64,000 nucleotides of DNA from Clostridiales bacterium (GTDB taxonomy: Bacteria > Bacillota > Clostridia > Christensenellales > UBA1242), in NCBI GenBank assembly GCA_015055515.1, contig SVIC01000004.1, forward strand, positions 1 through 64,000, written 5' to 3'. Shown one piece after another: positions 54,591 through 64,000 of the stretch. A program made the translations under genes and the position numbers. Within the stretch, counting starts at the first letter, position 1, and every line of letters starts with the position of its first letter. The notes under the pieces are model-generated. The model made no database searches. It was not told the origin of the DNA and saw nothing but the letters and a program-made list of their open reading frames with translations.

Positions 54591-55364
54591 ACTTATATGC
54601 TTATATAACGATTTAGTGTAAAAATCACCTATTTTTAACGATTTATATTTTATGTTTTATTTATAATGACAACAAATATATATTTTGTGACAATAACTAT
54701 ATACTTTGTATCATTATAATTAAAATCCAAAAATCAAATACTTGAAAAACGGCTAAATAAAGCCATTTTTAATTTTTTATTAAAATTTGGTGTTTTTATT
54801 AAATATTTGATGTTTTTAATATATTTACAAAAATAAGTTGTTTTTAAGTGTATTGTTATTAGAGTGTAAATATTTATTGTTCTTAAGTTTATGGGCTTTA
54901 TATTTTTTAAGTTTTGAAAAATTTGATTATTTTATTGTCTTCGATTATTTTTTTAATTTTGTCTTATTTGTACTTTGTAGAGGTTTTGTATGAATGGGTA
55001 TTTTAATAATAATTATAGTTATATTTTAATATTTATATATTATCTATTTCTATCTATTGTGTTATTTATTGTTATCTAATTATATAATGGTTTTCCACAC
55101 CGTAGGTTAAAATGTGGATATTTACCTATATTTAATATGATCTATATCATATAATATACTTTATTATATTATATATAGAGAATATATTTCTATTATTATA
55201 TATGTTATATAATATATAATATATAATATATAATATAGGATATAGGATATATGGTATATTAATAATATATATAATATATATAATATATAGTATATACTTA
55301 ATATATATTCATATGATATATAGAAGGGCTTATCTGTTTATTTTGTATTTATATTCCACAGTAT

Positions 55365-55499
55365 AATCTATGTGTTATTGCAACTATCGTTGCAAAGTGC
55401 TAATGCACTACAGCCATTAGAAATGGCTACACATAGATTGAATAAACATCAGTTTTGCTTGAATATGCCTTTGTCGCATTCAGACAAAACTTCCGATAA
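55365..55499 (+). repeat. Dispersed structured repeat A, copy 3 (cloverleaf-like)
   Basis: AATCTATGTG/CACATAGATT encloses three hairpins; shares ACATAGATTGAATAAACATCAGTT and AACTTCCGATAATAT with copies 1 and 2. Confidence 0.8.
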
Positions 55500-55844
55500 T
55501 ATTATTTTTTATATTTCAAACATTTATCTTTAACTTATATTTATATGTTTTTTATATTCTTATATAGTTGAATAGTTGTTGCCTATGTGTAAGCAAATTT
55601 ATATGATATACATAATTATATTTTGAGGGTTAATCTTTATTTTTTAATTTATATATTTTATTTGTTGTAGTTAATATAATAAGTAGAATATATATTTTTT
55701 TTGTATATAGCCTTGTCTATATTAGTTATTTACAAAAGTGTGTAAATATGATATAATATAAATAATAATATAATAGTAAATATTGTCAAATATGGCTTTT
55801 GTGACAATAAATACATAGTTTTTTGGTAATATATAGGTGGTTTT

Positions 55845-57200
55845 ATGGTAAATAATACAATTTGTGCGATATCTACTCCTATTGGTGTAGGTGGTATTAG
55901 TATTATAAGAATGAGTGGAAATAATGTTAGAGATATTGCTAACAAGGTTTTTTCATGTAGTGTTTCGGTGTATGATGTTGAGCCTAGAAAATTATATTTA
56001 GGTACTTTAACTACATCGGCATTTAAGGAAAAATGTATGATGGTTTATTTCAAATCACCTGCCTCTTATACCGGTGAAGATATGATAGAATTCCAATGTC
56101 ATGGCGGAGTAAAATTAGCATATGGCGTATTAGAAGAATTGGTTAATAGCGGTGCTAGGATTGCAGAAGGTGGAGAATTTACTAAGAGGGCATTTATTAA
56201 TGGTAAATTATCTTTGGATGAGGCTGAGGGTGTTATAGATATAATCAATTCAGAATCAGATAGCGAGATAAGAGCAGGGTATTCTCTAATGCAAGGTGGG
56301 TTGAAGAGTGGGGTTATAGAACTTCAGGGTAAATTAACAGACTGTCTTGCTAAATTAGAGGTTAATATGGATTATCCAGAAGAGGATTTGGAATTAGAGA
56401 CTAAGCAAGATGTGTGTAGGGAGTTAAGTGAAGTAAAAGATAGGTTGGTTAGTCTTAATTCTACATCTAAGACGGGTATGTGTATCAAGAATGGTACTAA
56501 GTTAGTTATATTAGGCAAGACAAATGTAGGAAAAAGTAGTCTTATGAATGCATTGCTTAATTATGATAGGGCTATTGTGACCGATATCCAGGGAACAACT
56601 AGGGATACTCTGGAGGAAACGTACGAGTATAAGGGTATTAAGTTCTCTGTTGTGGACACAGCAGGTATTAGAAATAGTAGCGATATTGTAGAAAATATAG
56701 GTATAGAGAAATCAAAAAAAGCCATAAATATAGCCGATTTAATACTATTTGTGCTAGATGGTAGTTCGAATATATCTGTTGAGGATAGAGAGATTGCTGA
56801 TCTAATTAAGGATAAATCAAATGTGCTGGTAATAGTGAATAAGACTGACAAAGGTGTTGTGTTAGATAGATCAATATTTGAAGGAAGAGATGTTGTTGAA
56901 ATATCTGCAAAAAATGGAATTAATATTGACACTCTGAAAGAAAGGATATATAATCTAGTGTTCGATAATAATATCACTTCTCAAAGTGTAATATTGACTA
57001 ATATTAGACATATCAAAATTATCCAAGAAGCGCTAGATTTAACTAATAACGCCATATCGGTGCTTAATAGTGGAGTTAATTTGGATTTATTATCCATAGA
57101 TATTAAGAATATATGGTTGAAATTAGGTGAAATTACAGGCGAGAGCGAAGTTGAGGAGATAATTAATACAATTTTTGCTAAATTCTGTGTTGGTAAATAA
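55845..57200 (+). CDS. mnmE: tRNA modification GTPase MnmE
   Basis: 'TICAISTPIGVGGISIIRMSG', 'ILGKTNVGKSSLMNALL', 'DTAGIR', C-terminal 'IFAKFCVGK'. Confidence 0.96.
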   Translation: MVNNTICAISTPIGVGGISIIRMSGNNVRDIANKVFSCSVSVYDVEPRKLYLGTLTTSAFKEKCMMVYFKSPASYTGEDMIEFQCHGGVKLAYGVLEELVNSGARIAEGGEFTKRAFINGKLSLDEAEGVIDIINSESDSEIRAGYSLMQGGLKSGVIELQGKLTDCLAKLEVNMDYPEEDLELETKQDVCRELSEVKDRLVSLNSTSKTGMCIKNGTKLVILGKTNVGKSSLMNALLNYDRAIVTDIQGTTRDTLEETYEYKGIKFSVVDTAGIRNSSDIVENIGIEKSKKAINIADLILFVLDGSSNISVEDREIADLIKDKSNVLVIVNKTDKGVVLDRSIFEGRDVVEISAKNGINIDTLKERIYNLVFDNNITSQSVILTNIRHIKIIQEALDLTNNAISVLNSGVNLDLLSIDIKNIWLKLGEITGESEVEEIINTIFAKFCVGK

Positions 57201-57384
57201 AGGGCTCGGATAATATGCTTTTTTCTCCGTAGTTGTTTATACTCCAAGTTAAATAGAGTATAATCATCCTCGCTAAAGTGTGATAGGATTAGGATAAATA
57301 AGTTGGCTTATGTAAATTTTATTCATTGTAGATAATGAATGACAAATTGCAACGCTTAAAATAGGCTGAATATAGGGAGTTTTT

Positions 57385-59244
57385 ATGGATTATGATGTAG
57401 TGGTTATAGGTAGTGGTCATGCGGGAGTTGAGGCGTGCCATGCTACTGCTAAGATGGGATATAAGACATTGCTATTAACGTTAAATCTTGATAGCATAGC
57501 TTTTTTAGCGTGTAATCCAAGTATTGGTGGCACTGCAAAGGGTCAATTGGTTAGTGAGATAGATGCCTTAGGTGGTCTTATGGGAATAATGGCGGATAGA
57601 AATACGATCCAAAGGCGTATGCTTAATGGATCCAAAGGTGCAGCCGTTCAATCTCTTAGAGCTCAAATCGATAAGGTTACATACCATACGACTATGAAGG
57701 AAGTGTTAGAGAATTTACCTAACCTAGATATAGTTCAGGCAGAGGCCAGTGAGATTATTGTAGAAGATGGTAAGGTTGCAGGTGTTCTGACGGCGCAACG
57801 CATAAGGTATAATTGCAAGGCGTGTATTGTTGCGACTGGTGTATATCTTAATAGTAAGATTATAATTGGTGATTATATAAAGGACTCTGGTCCTAATGGA
57901 TTTAGTAATGCATCATTACTTACTAAGTCTTTGATTGATCTTGGCTTTAAGATCAAGAGGTATAAGACTGGTACGCCTGTTAGAGTGCATTCCGACAGTA
58001 TTGATTACTCTAATCTGGAGGTGCAAAAAGGTGAGGATAATATACAAAACTTCTCATATATGACAAAAACACCCCCATCAAATGTCATAAACTGCTATTT
58101 GACATACACCAACTCAAGAACACACGAGTTAATATTAAACAACTTAGATAAGGCACCTATGTATACTGGGTTAATCACTGGAGAAGGTCCTAGGTACTGT
58201 CCAAGTATAGAGACCAAGGTTGTTAGATTTGCTGATAAAGATAGACATCAACTATTCCTAGAGCCCGAGGCTATGAGTACGAAGGAAATATATATACAAG
58301 GCTTTAGTACCTCTATGCCAAGTGATATTCAGAGAGATATGGTGCATAGTCTAGAAGGACTAGAGAATGCGCATATCATGCGTGATGCATATGCAATAGA
58401 ATATGATGCTATAGAGAGTACACAGTTGTATCCAACGCTAGAGTATAAGAATGTGTCTGGATTATTTATGGCTGGACAGGTAAATGGTACTAGTGGATAT
58501 GAAGAGGCAGGTGCTCAAGGCATTGTTGCTGGTATCAATGCTGTAAAGTATATAGAAGGTAATGACATGCTAGTACTTGGTAGAGATACTAGTTATATTG
58601 GTGTGTTAATTGATGATCTTGTTACAAAAGAAAGTAGCGAGCCTTATAGAATGATGACCAGTAGGGCAGAGTACAGATTGCATCTAAGACAAGATAATGC
58701 TGATCTTAGATTGACAGAGATTGGTAGAGAATTTGGTCTTGTTGATGATGATAGATATTCTGCTTATCTTAAAAGATTGGATAATTTGGCTAAAATAAGC
58801 GATATTTTGAATGCCCGATGTGGCATTAAGTCCGATTTGGCTAAAATATTTGCAGAGAAGAATGAGGCTTTTCCTAGTAGTGGATTATCTTATGCAGAGG
58901 CATTAAGGCGTCCATGTATTACTATTGATGATTTATTAACAATTCTTCCACTGTTGAATGATTATCCTTATCAAGATTTGAAAGAGATTGAGATACAAGA
59001 AAAATATAGCGGGTATTTATCAAGACAAGATATACAGATATCCCAAGCAAAGAAGAGCGAGAATGTAAAGTTGGATCCAGACATGGATTATTCTCAGATT
59101 AAGGGTCTAAGGATTGAGGCTCAGCAGAAGTTAAATAAAATAAAACCTCTTAATCTTGGCCAAGCAAGTAGAATATCGGGCGTTAGTCCTGCTGATATTG
59201 CTGTTCTAACAGTATTTATCAAGACATTAAAAACGGCTAAATAA
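57385..59244 (+). CDS. mnmG: tRNA uridine-5-carboxymethylaminomethyl modification enzyme MnmG
   Basis: 'VVIGSGHAGVEACHATAKMG', 'CNPSIGGTAKGQLVSEIDALGG', 'GTSGYEEAGAQG'. Confidence 0.97.
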   Translation: MDYDVVVIGSGHAGVEACHATAKMGYKTLLLTLNLDSIAFLACNPSIGGTAKGQLVSEIDALGGLMGIMADRNTIQRRMLNGSKGAAVQSLRAQIDKVTYHTTMKEVLENLPNLDIVQAEASEIIVEDGKVAGVLTAQRIRYNCKACIVATGVYLNSKIIIGDYIKDSGPNGFSNASLLTKSLIDLGFKIKRYKTGTPVRVHSDSIDYSNLEVQKGEDNIQNFSYMTKTPPSNVINCYLTYTNSRTHELILNNLDKAPMYTGLITGEGPRYCPSIETKVVRFADKDRHQLFLEPEAMSTKEIYIQGFSTSMPSDIQRDMVHSLEGLENAHIMRDAYAIEYDAIESTQLYPTLEYKNVSGLFMAGQVNGTSGYEEAGAQGIVAGINAVKYIEGNDMLVLGRDTSYIGVLIDDLVTKESSEPYRMMTSRAEYRLHLRQDNADLRLTEIGREFGLVDDDRYSAYLKRLDNLAKISDILNARCGIKSDLAKIFAEKNEAFPSSGLSYAEALRRPCITIDDLLTILPLLNDYPYQDLKEIEIQEKYSGYLSRQDIQISQAKKSENVKLDPDMDYSQIKGLRIEAQQKLNKIKPLNLGQASRISGVSPADIAVLTVFIKTLKTAK

Positions 59245-59287
59245 AGCCATATTTATACAATTTGATTAATGGAGAAAATAATAAGTT

Positions 59288-59998
59288 ATGACTTATCAAC
59301 AATTTAGTAGTATATGTGGAAAGTATAATATCAATATATCAGAAGAGAAGTATAATAAGTTCAACAAATATTATAAATTCCTTATAGAAGAAAATAATAA
59401 ATATAATCTAACTGCTATAACAGAAGAAGATGATGTGTATATCAAACATTTCTTAGATAGTATGATTGGATCAATATATATGAAAGATAATTCCAGAGTG
59501 TTAGATATTGGATGTGGCGCTGGGTTTCCTAGTATCCCATGCAAGATAATAAATCCTAGTCTAAAATTTACTCTATTGGATGCTGTATTGAAGAAAGTAA
59601 ACTTTATTAATATGTTATCTTGTGATATTTTGGGGCTAGATAACTGTGAGGCTATACATTCTAGATGTGAAGATTTAGCAAAAAAGCCTGAATATAGGGC
59701 TTATTATGATACTGTTGTGGCTAGAGCCGTTGCTCCACTTAATGTACTTGTAGAATATTGTATTCCTTTTCTAAAGATTGGTGGTAAGTGTATATTGTAC
59801 AAGAGTAGGATTGTTGATGATGAGATAATAAACGCAACTAATGCAATTAATAAATTAAAGTGTAAGATTGTTAACAGAATTGATTATCGTATAGATGAAA
59901 TTGATTCTGATAGAACTATATTAATATTAGAAAAGATATCTGATACGCCTAATATATATCCTAGGTTACAGAATAAAGTGAGGAAAAATCCCTTATAA
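59288..59998 (+). CDS. rsmG: 16S rRNA (guanine-N7)-methyltransferase RsmG
   Basis: 'KYNLTAITEEDDVYIKHFLDSM', 'VLDIGCGAGFPSIPCKI', 'RAEDL'-like segment, 'VARAVAPLNVLVEY'. Confidence 0.95.
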   Translation: MTYQQFSSICGKYNINISEEKYNKFNKYYKFLIEENNKYNLTAITEEDDVYIKHFLDSMIGSIYMKDNSRVLDIGCGAGFPSIPCKIINPSLKFTLLDAVLKKVNFINMLSCDILGLDNCEAIHSRCEDLAKKPEYRAYYDTVVARAVAPLNVLVEYCIPFLKIGGKCILYKSRIVDDEIINATNAINKLKCKIVNRIDYRIDEIDSDRTILILEKISDTPNIYPRLQNKVRKNPL

Positions 59999-60059
59999 AT
60001 CATTATAATACACCGTATTTGGTGTATTTTTCTTTTATTTTACATAAAATATAATTATT

Positions 60060-60454
60060 TGTTTCATGTGAAACATGAGATTTTTATAATACAATGTATT
60101 GTATATAATATTTCTATGTTTCATGTGAAACTTTTGTAATATAATTTGTTAATTAAACAATTACAATAACAACGATAAATATAAATACTAAAGCGATGCA
60201 TTTATTATATATAATTAAATTAATATACTGTCATGTTTCATATGAAACAATATTATTGCTTGGTATGATATAATAAATATTAATAATATCGAATAGATAT
60301 TGTATATTAAATAGATAATAGAAAGTAATTTAGTATAACAGAATAATAAATCAGATTTGTTTCATGTGAAACATATACAATAACTAAGTTATAAAAATTA
60401 TTAAATTTATAACTGTGGTTTTGAATAAAATACAAATTTGTTTCATGTGAAACG
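60060..60454. promoter_or_regulatory. Cluster of five parS-like ParB sites
   Basis: TGTTTCATGTGAAACA at 60060 and 60358; TGTTTCATGTGAAACT at 60117; TGTTTCATATGAAACA at 60234; TGTTTCATGTGAAACG at 60439. Confidence 0.85.
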
Positions 60455-60682
60455 TTGGTAGTGATGTGGGCATTTGCTAATAATCATGTAAAAAACTTAT
60501 AAAAACAACAAACTATGCTGTAAGTGTAAAATGGCTTAATATAGGCGTAATTTAATAAAATTAATAATAAAAAATTTGTAGTTTTCAAAAAATTAAAATC
60601 TACATATTGCGTTAAATATAGTTGGAGGTAATCTATCTTATATGTTATACTACATTTACATAAATAGTATTGCGAGGTGTGT

Positions 60683-61444
60683 ATGGGAAAAATAATTGCT
60701 TTCTTAAATCAAAAAGGTGGAGTTGGAAAAACGACTACTTGTGTTAATATGTCGGCATATCTAGCAAAGATGGGTAAAAAGGTGTTGCTAGTAGATATAG
60801 ATCCGCAAGGTAACGCTAGTTCAAGCTTCGGATTCGAGAAAGAGAAAAAATATAAAACAATATATGATATTATGTCTGGTCAAGCAAATATAACAGAAGT
60901 TATAATTCCTACAAAGGTTGCACAGTGTGATCTTATACCATCGGATGTGGATCTGGCGGGTGCTGAGATTGAGATGGTGCATATGAAAAAGCGTGAAAAG
61001 GTATTAAAAGAGATACTGGATGAGGTAAAAGATATATATGACTATATATGTATAGATTGCCCTCCATCACTTGGTCTTATTACAATTAATGCGTTAACGG
61101 CATGTGATAGTGTTATAATTCCTATGATATGTGAATTCTTGGCTATGGAAGGTATTACACAATTAATGTACAGTATTAAATTAGTTAAAAAACACCTAAA
61201 CGAAGCCATTTCTATAGAAGGAATAGTGCTTACGATGAAGAATGCTAGAAGTACATTATATGCTACTGTGGCAGATAATTTGAAGAAATATTTCAAGGAT
61301 AAAGTATATGATACGGTTATTCCTAGAAATGTAAGATTGGCAGAAGCTCCTAGTTATGGAGAGCCAATTGTGTTGTATGATCCTAAGTGTCCAGGAGCAC
61401 TTGCATATAAGGCATTGACAGAAGAATTTTTGAGTAAACAATAG
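60683..61444 (+). CDS. parA: Chromosome partitioning ATPase ParA/Soj
   Basis: 'IIAFLNQKGGVGKTTTCVNMSAYLA', 'VLLVDIDPQGNASS', 'DYICIDCPPSLGLIT'. Confidence 0.95.
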   Translation: MGKIIAFLNQKGGVGKTTTCVNMSAYLAKMGKKVLLVDIDPQGNASSSFGFEKEKKYKTIYDIMSGQANITEVIIPTKVAQCDLIPSDVDLAGAEIEMVHMKKREKVLKEILDEVKDIYDYICIDCPPSLGLITINALTACDSVIIPMICEFLAMEGITQLMYSIKLVKKHLNEAISIEGIVLTMKNARSTLYATVADNLKKYFKDKVYDTVIPRNVRLAEAPSYGEPIVLYDPKCPGALAYKALTEEFLSKQ

Positions 61445-61462
61445 AATAATAAGGAGTAGATT

Positions 61463-62437
61463 ATGGCAAATAGATTAGGAAGAGGATTAGATTCATTGCT
61501 AGGTATTCTAGATAGGGATGAAGAAGTTGCAGAGATATTAGAGGTAAAAGAGAGTAAAATAGAGCCAAAAGAAACCAAAATCGATACATTGGCAAATAGT
61601 GTCAAAAATATTAGTGAAAAAGTCAACAAAGGTGGAGAAATTGTCAAAAACTCTGGAGTTGTGGATATTGAAATATCGTTAATTGATAACAATACCGAAC
61701 AGCCTAGAAAGAAATTTGATCAAAATTCTCTGGAAGAATTGGCACAGAGCATAAGAGAGTATGGTGTTGTTCAGCCAATAATTGTTGTCCAAAAAGGCAA
61801 GCGTTATACTATAGTTGCAGGTGAAAGAAGATTTAGGGCTAGTAAGATTGCTGGGCTGAAGACTATTCCTGCTGTGGTTCGTGATTATACAGAGATGCAA
61901 ATCAAAGAAATTGCACTGTTGGAGAATATTCAGCGTGAAGACCTTAATCCTATTGAGACTGCAAGAGCACTAAATGAATTGATGCAAGAATTTAATTGGA
62001 CTCAAGAAATAATATCTCAGAAATTCGGTAAAAGTAGGCCTGCTATTGCAAATACATTAAGATTGTTGTCTCTATCTGCACCAGTTATAAAGATGGTAGA
62101 AGAGGGTAAATTAAGTGCAGGTCATGCAAGAAGTCTAGTTGTTGTAACCGATCCAGAAGTTCAGTTGAAATTAGCAAATCTTGCTGTAACTAAGCGAATT
62201 ACTGTTCGTGACATGGAAAAGGCTGTAAAGGATGCACAAGCGGGAAAAACAACAGCAAAGAAACATGTTAGAGAGTTGCCAATAGAGTTAAAGAACTTCG
62301 AAGACAAGATTACAAAGCGTATTGGTACAAAGGCAAAAATAGTAGGAAATAATAGGCGTGGAAAAATCACTATTAGTTACTATAATGCCGATGATCTAGA
62401 AAGAATATATGAGATATTCAATACATTAACTGTATAG
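61463..62437 (+). CDS. parB: Chromosome partitioning protein ParB/Spo0J
   Basis: 'NRLGRGLDSLLG', 'QPIIVVQKGKRYTIVAGERRFRASKIAGL', 'LLENIQREDLNPIETA'. Confidence 0.95.
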   Translation: MANRLGRGLDSLLGILDRDEEVAEILEVKESKIEPKETKIDTLANSVKNISEKVNKGGEIVKNSGVVDIEISLIDNNTEQPRKKFDQNSLEELAQSIREYGVVQPIIVVQKGKRYTIVAGERRFRASKIAGLKTIPAVVRDYTEMQIKEIALLENIQREDLNPIETARALNELMQEFNWTQEIISQKFGKSRPAIANTLRLLSLSAPVIKMVEEGKLSAGHARSLVVVTDPEVQLKLANLAVTKRITVRDMEKAVKDAQAGKTTAKKHVRELPIELKNFEDKITKRIGTKAKIVGNNRRGKITISYYNADDLERIYEIFNTLTV

Positions 62438-62641
62438 GATATCTTTATAATTAAGTAACAATGGGTAAATATCTGTAATGAGTTGATATTTACCCTTTTT
62501 TTGTTTCACAAGAAACATAGGTTTATCCACAAAATAAGAAAAATTGTGGAAAAAAGCAAAGAGTAACAACCTGCAAATATTAATATTGCTTTTGTGAATA
62601 AGATGTGATAAAATATAAATGTTATTTTATATATTAGTGAG

Positions 62642-63700
62642 GTGCAGGCCGTGCAATCTAATGTAAAATATTTAAGAAAGATAGAGTTGGCAAAACTGCC
62701 ACAAAGCGAAAGAGAAGAATATAATACAGTGTATAATGCATTAAGAAAACAAATGCGATCTATTATTGCGCACCAAGATAGTCCTACTAGTATTACTGGT
62801 AGACACAAATACACTATTAATAGCATAATAGGTGCATACGGATTAAAAGACAATAGAAGTTATGCAAATACCAAGATTATGTCTACCTTTGCTGGAGAAG
62901 ACTTATATAAAAATGAGATACTACCTATATACCAAGCACAGCGTGAGTATAACAGAGCAAAAGGTAGAGACAAAAAGAATATGCAAAAGGCAGGCAGTCC
63001 TATGGATTATATGGACCTAGCTACAATGTACTATTTCTATAAATTCCGCAGTGAGATAGTAAAAGCATATGAAGAGAAATTAGAAAAAGGCGGTAAATTA
63101 GGCACTTTTGATGGTTTGATCGAGGGTGTATACAAGGCAAAATTCTCTAAGCCAACCAAGGACAACATGTTCTATAGTGTAAAAAATCTGGGTGTAACAA
63201 AAGATGCAGTGTCGGGCTTTGTAAACGTAGATATAATGCAGAATAGGCAAGAAAAGAATGCAGAAAAAGAAGCATCAAAGGTGCAGTCTGGTGGTGACGA
63301 CATTATATCTGTATCGAAGTTGCCTATTACAGAGATTATTAAGGCTGATGTTATGCACTATATGATATCTTATGTAGAGAAAACAAAAGATATAGATGAG
63401 GCAGAGTTCGGCAACATGACACCTGCTACGTGGTATACTCTGAAGAGTGTTAAGACAATAGCAACAAGAAATTATAACAATGCACAAAGAGATTATATGC
63501 TAGGTAAGTATAACTTCTGTGAAATGGATACAGAGAAATTATTGAATTATTATTCCAAAGCCGAAGATATGATGATTGCAAGAGTGGATAATACTAAAGA
63601 AGTGGCAGCGGATACAAAGATTAAATCTAATTCAGCCCCAGCGAATAACGGTTCTGGTACGCAGGCAAGAGAATTAGATCAAATGAAGATAGAATTATAA
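62642..63700 (+). CDS. Hypothetical protein
   Basis: 352 aa ORF, no family recognised; charged, Tyr-rich. Confidence 0.55.
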   Translation: MQAVQSNVKYLRKIELAKLPQSEREEYNTVYNALRKQMRSIIAHQDSPTSITGRHKYTINSIIGAYGLKDNRSYANTKIMSTFAGEDLYKNEILPIYQAQREYNRAKGRDKKNMQKAGSPMDYMDLATMYYFYKFRSEIVKAYEEKLEKGGKLGTFDGLIEGVYKAKFSKPTKDNMFYSVKNLGVTKDAVSGFVNVDIMQNRQEKNAEKEASKVQSGGDDIISVSKLPITEIIKADVMHYMISYVEKTKDIDEAEFGNMTPATWYTLKSVKTIATRNYNNAQRDYMLGKYNFCEMDTEKLLNYYSKAEDMMIARVDNTKEVAADTKIKSNSAPANNGSGTQARELDQMKIEL

Positions 63701-63830
63701 ATTATAAAGATGAGAGGCGGATATTACTAGCCTCTTATTTTTATCTAATAAATTTTTAACTTATATTATTTTGTAAATAAAAATTATTAGTATATACTAA
63801 TAATAATTATGAAATAATGGAGAATGAGAA

Positions 63831-64000
63831 ATGACAATAAGGCATATACCTAGAAAGAGTAAAGTAAAGATAGAGGTATTTAATGGCATAGGCGTAATGG
63901 ATATAATTATTGCCTTGGTGGGTATTGTATTTGCGCTAATGTTATTGTTTGCCAATATATTAGAATTTCCTTACAGTATGTATTTGACATTTAGTTTCGT
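63831..64000 (+). CDS. N-terminus of a small membrane protein, truncated by the window edge
   Basis: MTIRHIPRKSKVKIEVFNGIGVMDIIIALVGIVFALMLLFANILEF... preceded by 'ggagaatgagaa'. Confidence 0.5.
   Translation, partial: MTIRHIPRKSKVKIEVFNGIGVMDIIIALVGIVFALMLLFANILEFPYSMYLTFSF

Noticed and set aside
60060-60454. Regularly recurring 16-bp repeats as a possible CRISPR array
   Set aside because: Repeats are short palindromes matching the ParB site form, spacing is irregular (41-109 bp), no cas genes; parS is a better explanation.

Overview
The window is 64 kb of AT-rich, Bacillota-like (Clostridia-type) chromosome spanning the replication-origin neighbourhood. The origin-side genes are gyrA and gyrB (minus strand), then recF, dnaA, dnaN, mnmE, mnmG, rsmG, parA and parB (plus strand). 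Also present are addAB, ileS with a T-box leader, tyrS, trpS, an anaerobic nrdD/trxB/nrdG cluster, radC, lepB, a GH13 glycosidase and three intact tRNA genes. Most of the novelty is in non-coding DNA. (1) The tyrS leader encodes a 15-aa peptide with five consecutive Tyr codons, followed by mutually exclusive hairpins, which looks like classical ribosome-mediated attenuation. (2) Between 25.06 and 28.43 kb there is an array of single-gene modules (S51-like peptidase, GrpB, GNAT), separated by ~250-bp repeats containing degenerate tRNA-Arg copies and anchored on an intact tRNA-Arg. (3) A dispersed repeat at 1, ~5.93, 34.85 and 55.37 kb folds into a multi-arm structure with compensatory stem changes between copies. 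(4) An alternating purine/pyrimidine tract of ~195 bp lies beside the origin. (5) Five variant parS sites cluster within 400 bp upstream of parAB. All calls are from reading the sequence; no database search, folding software or alignment was run.
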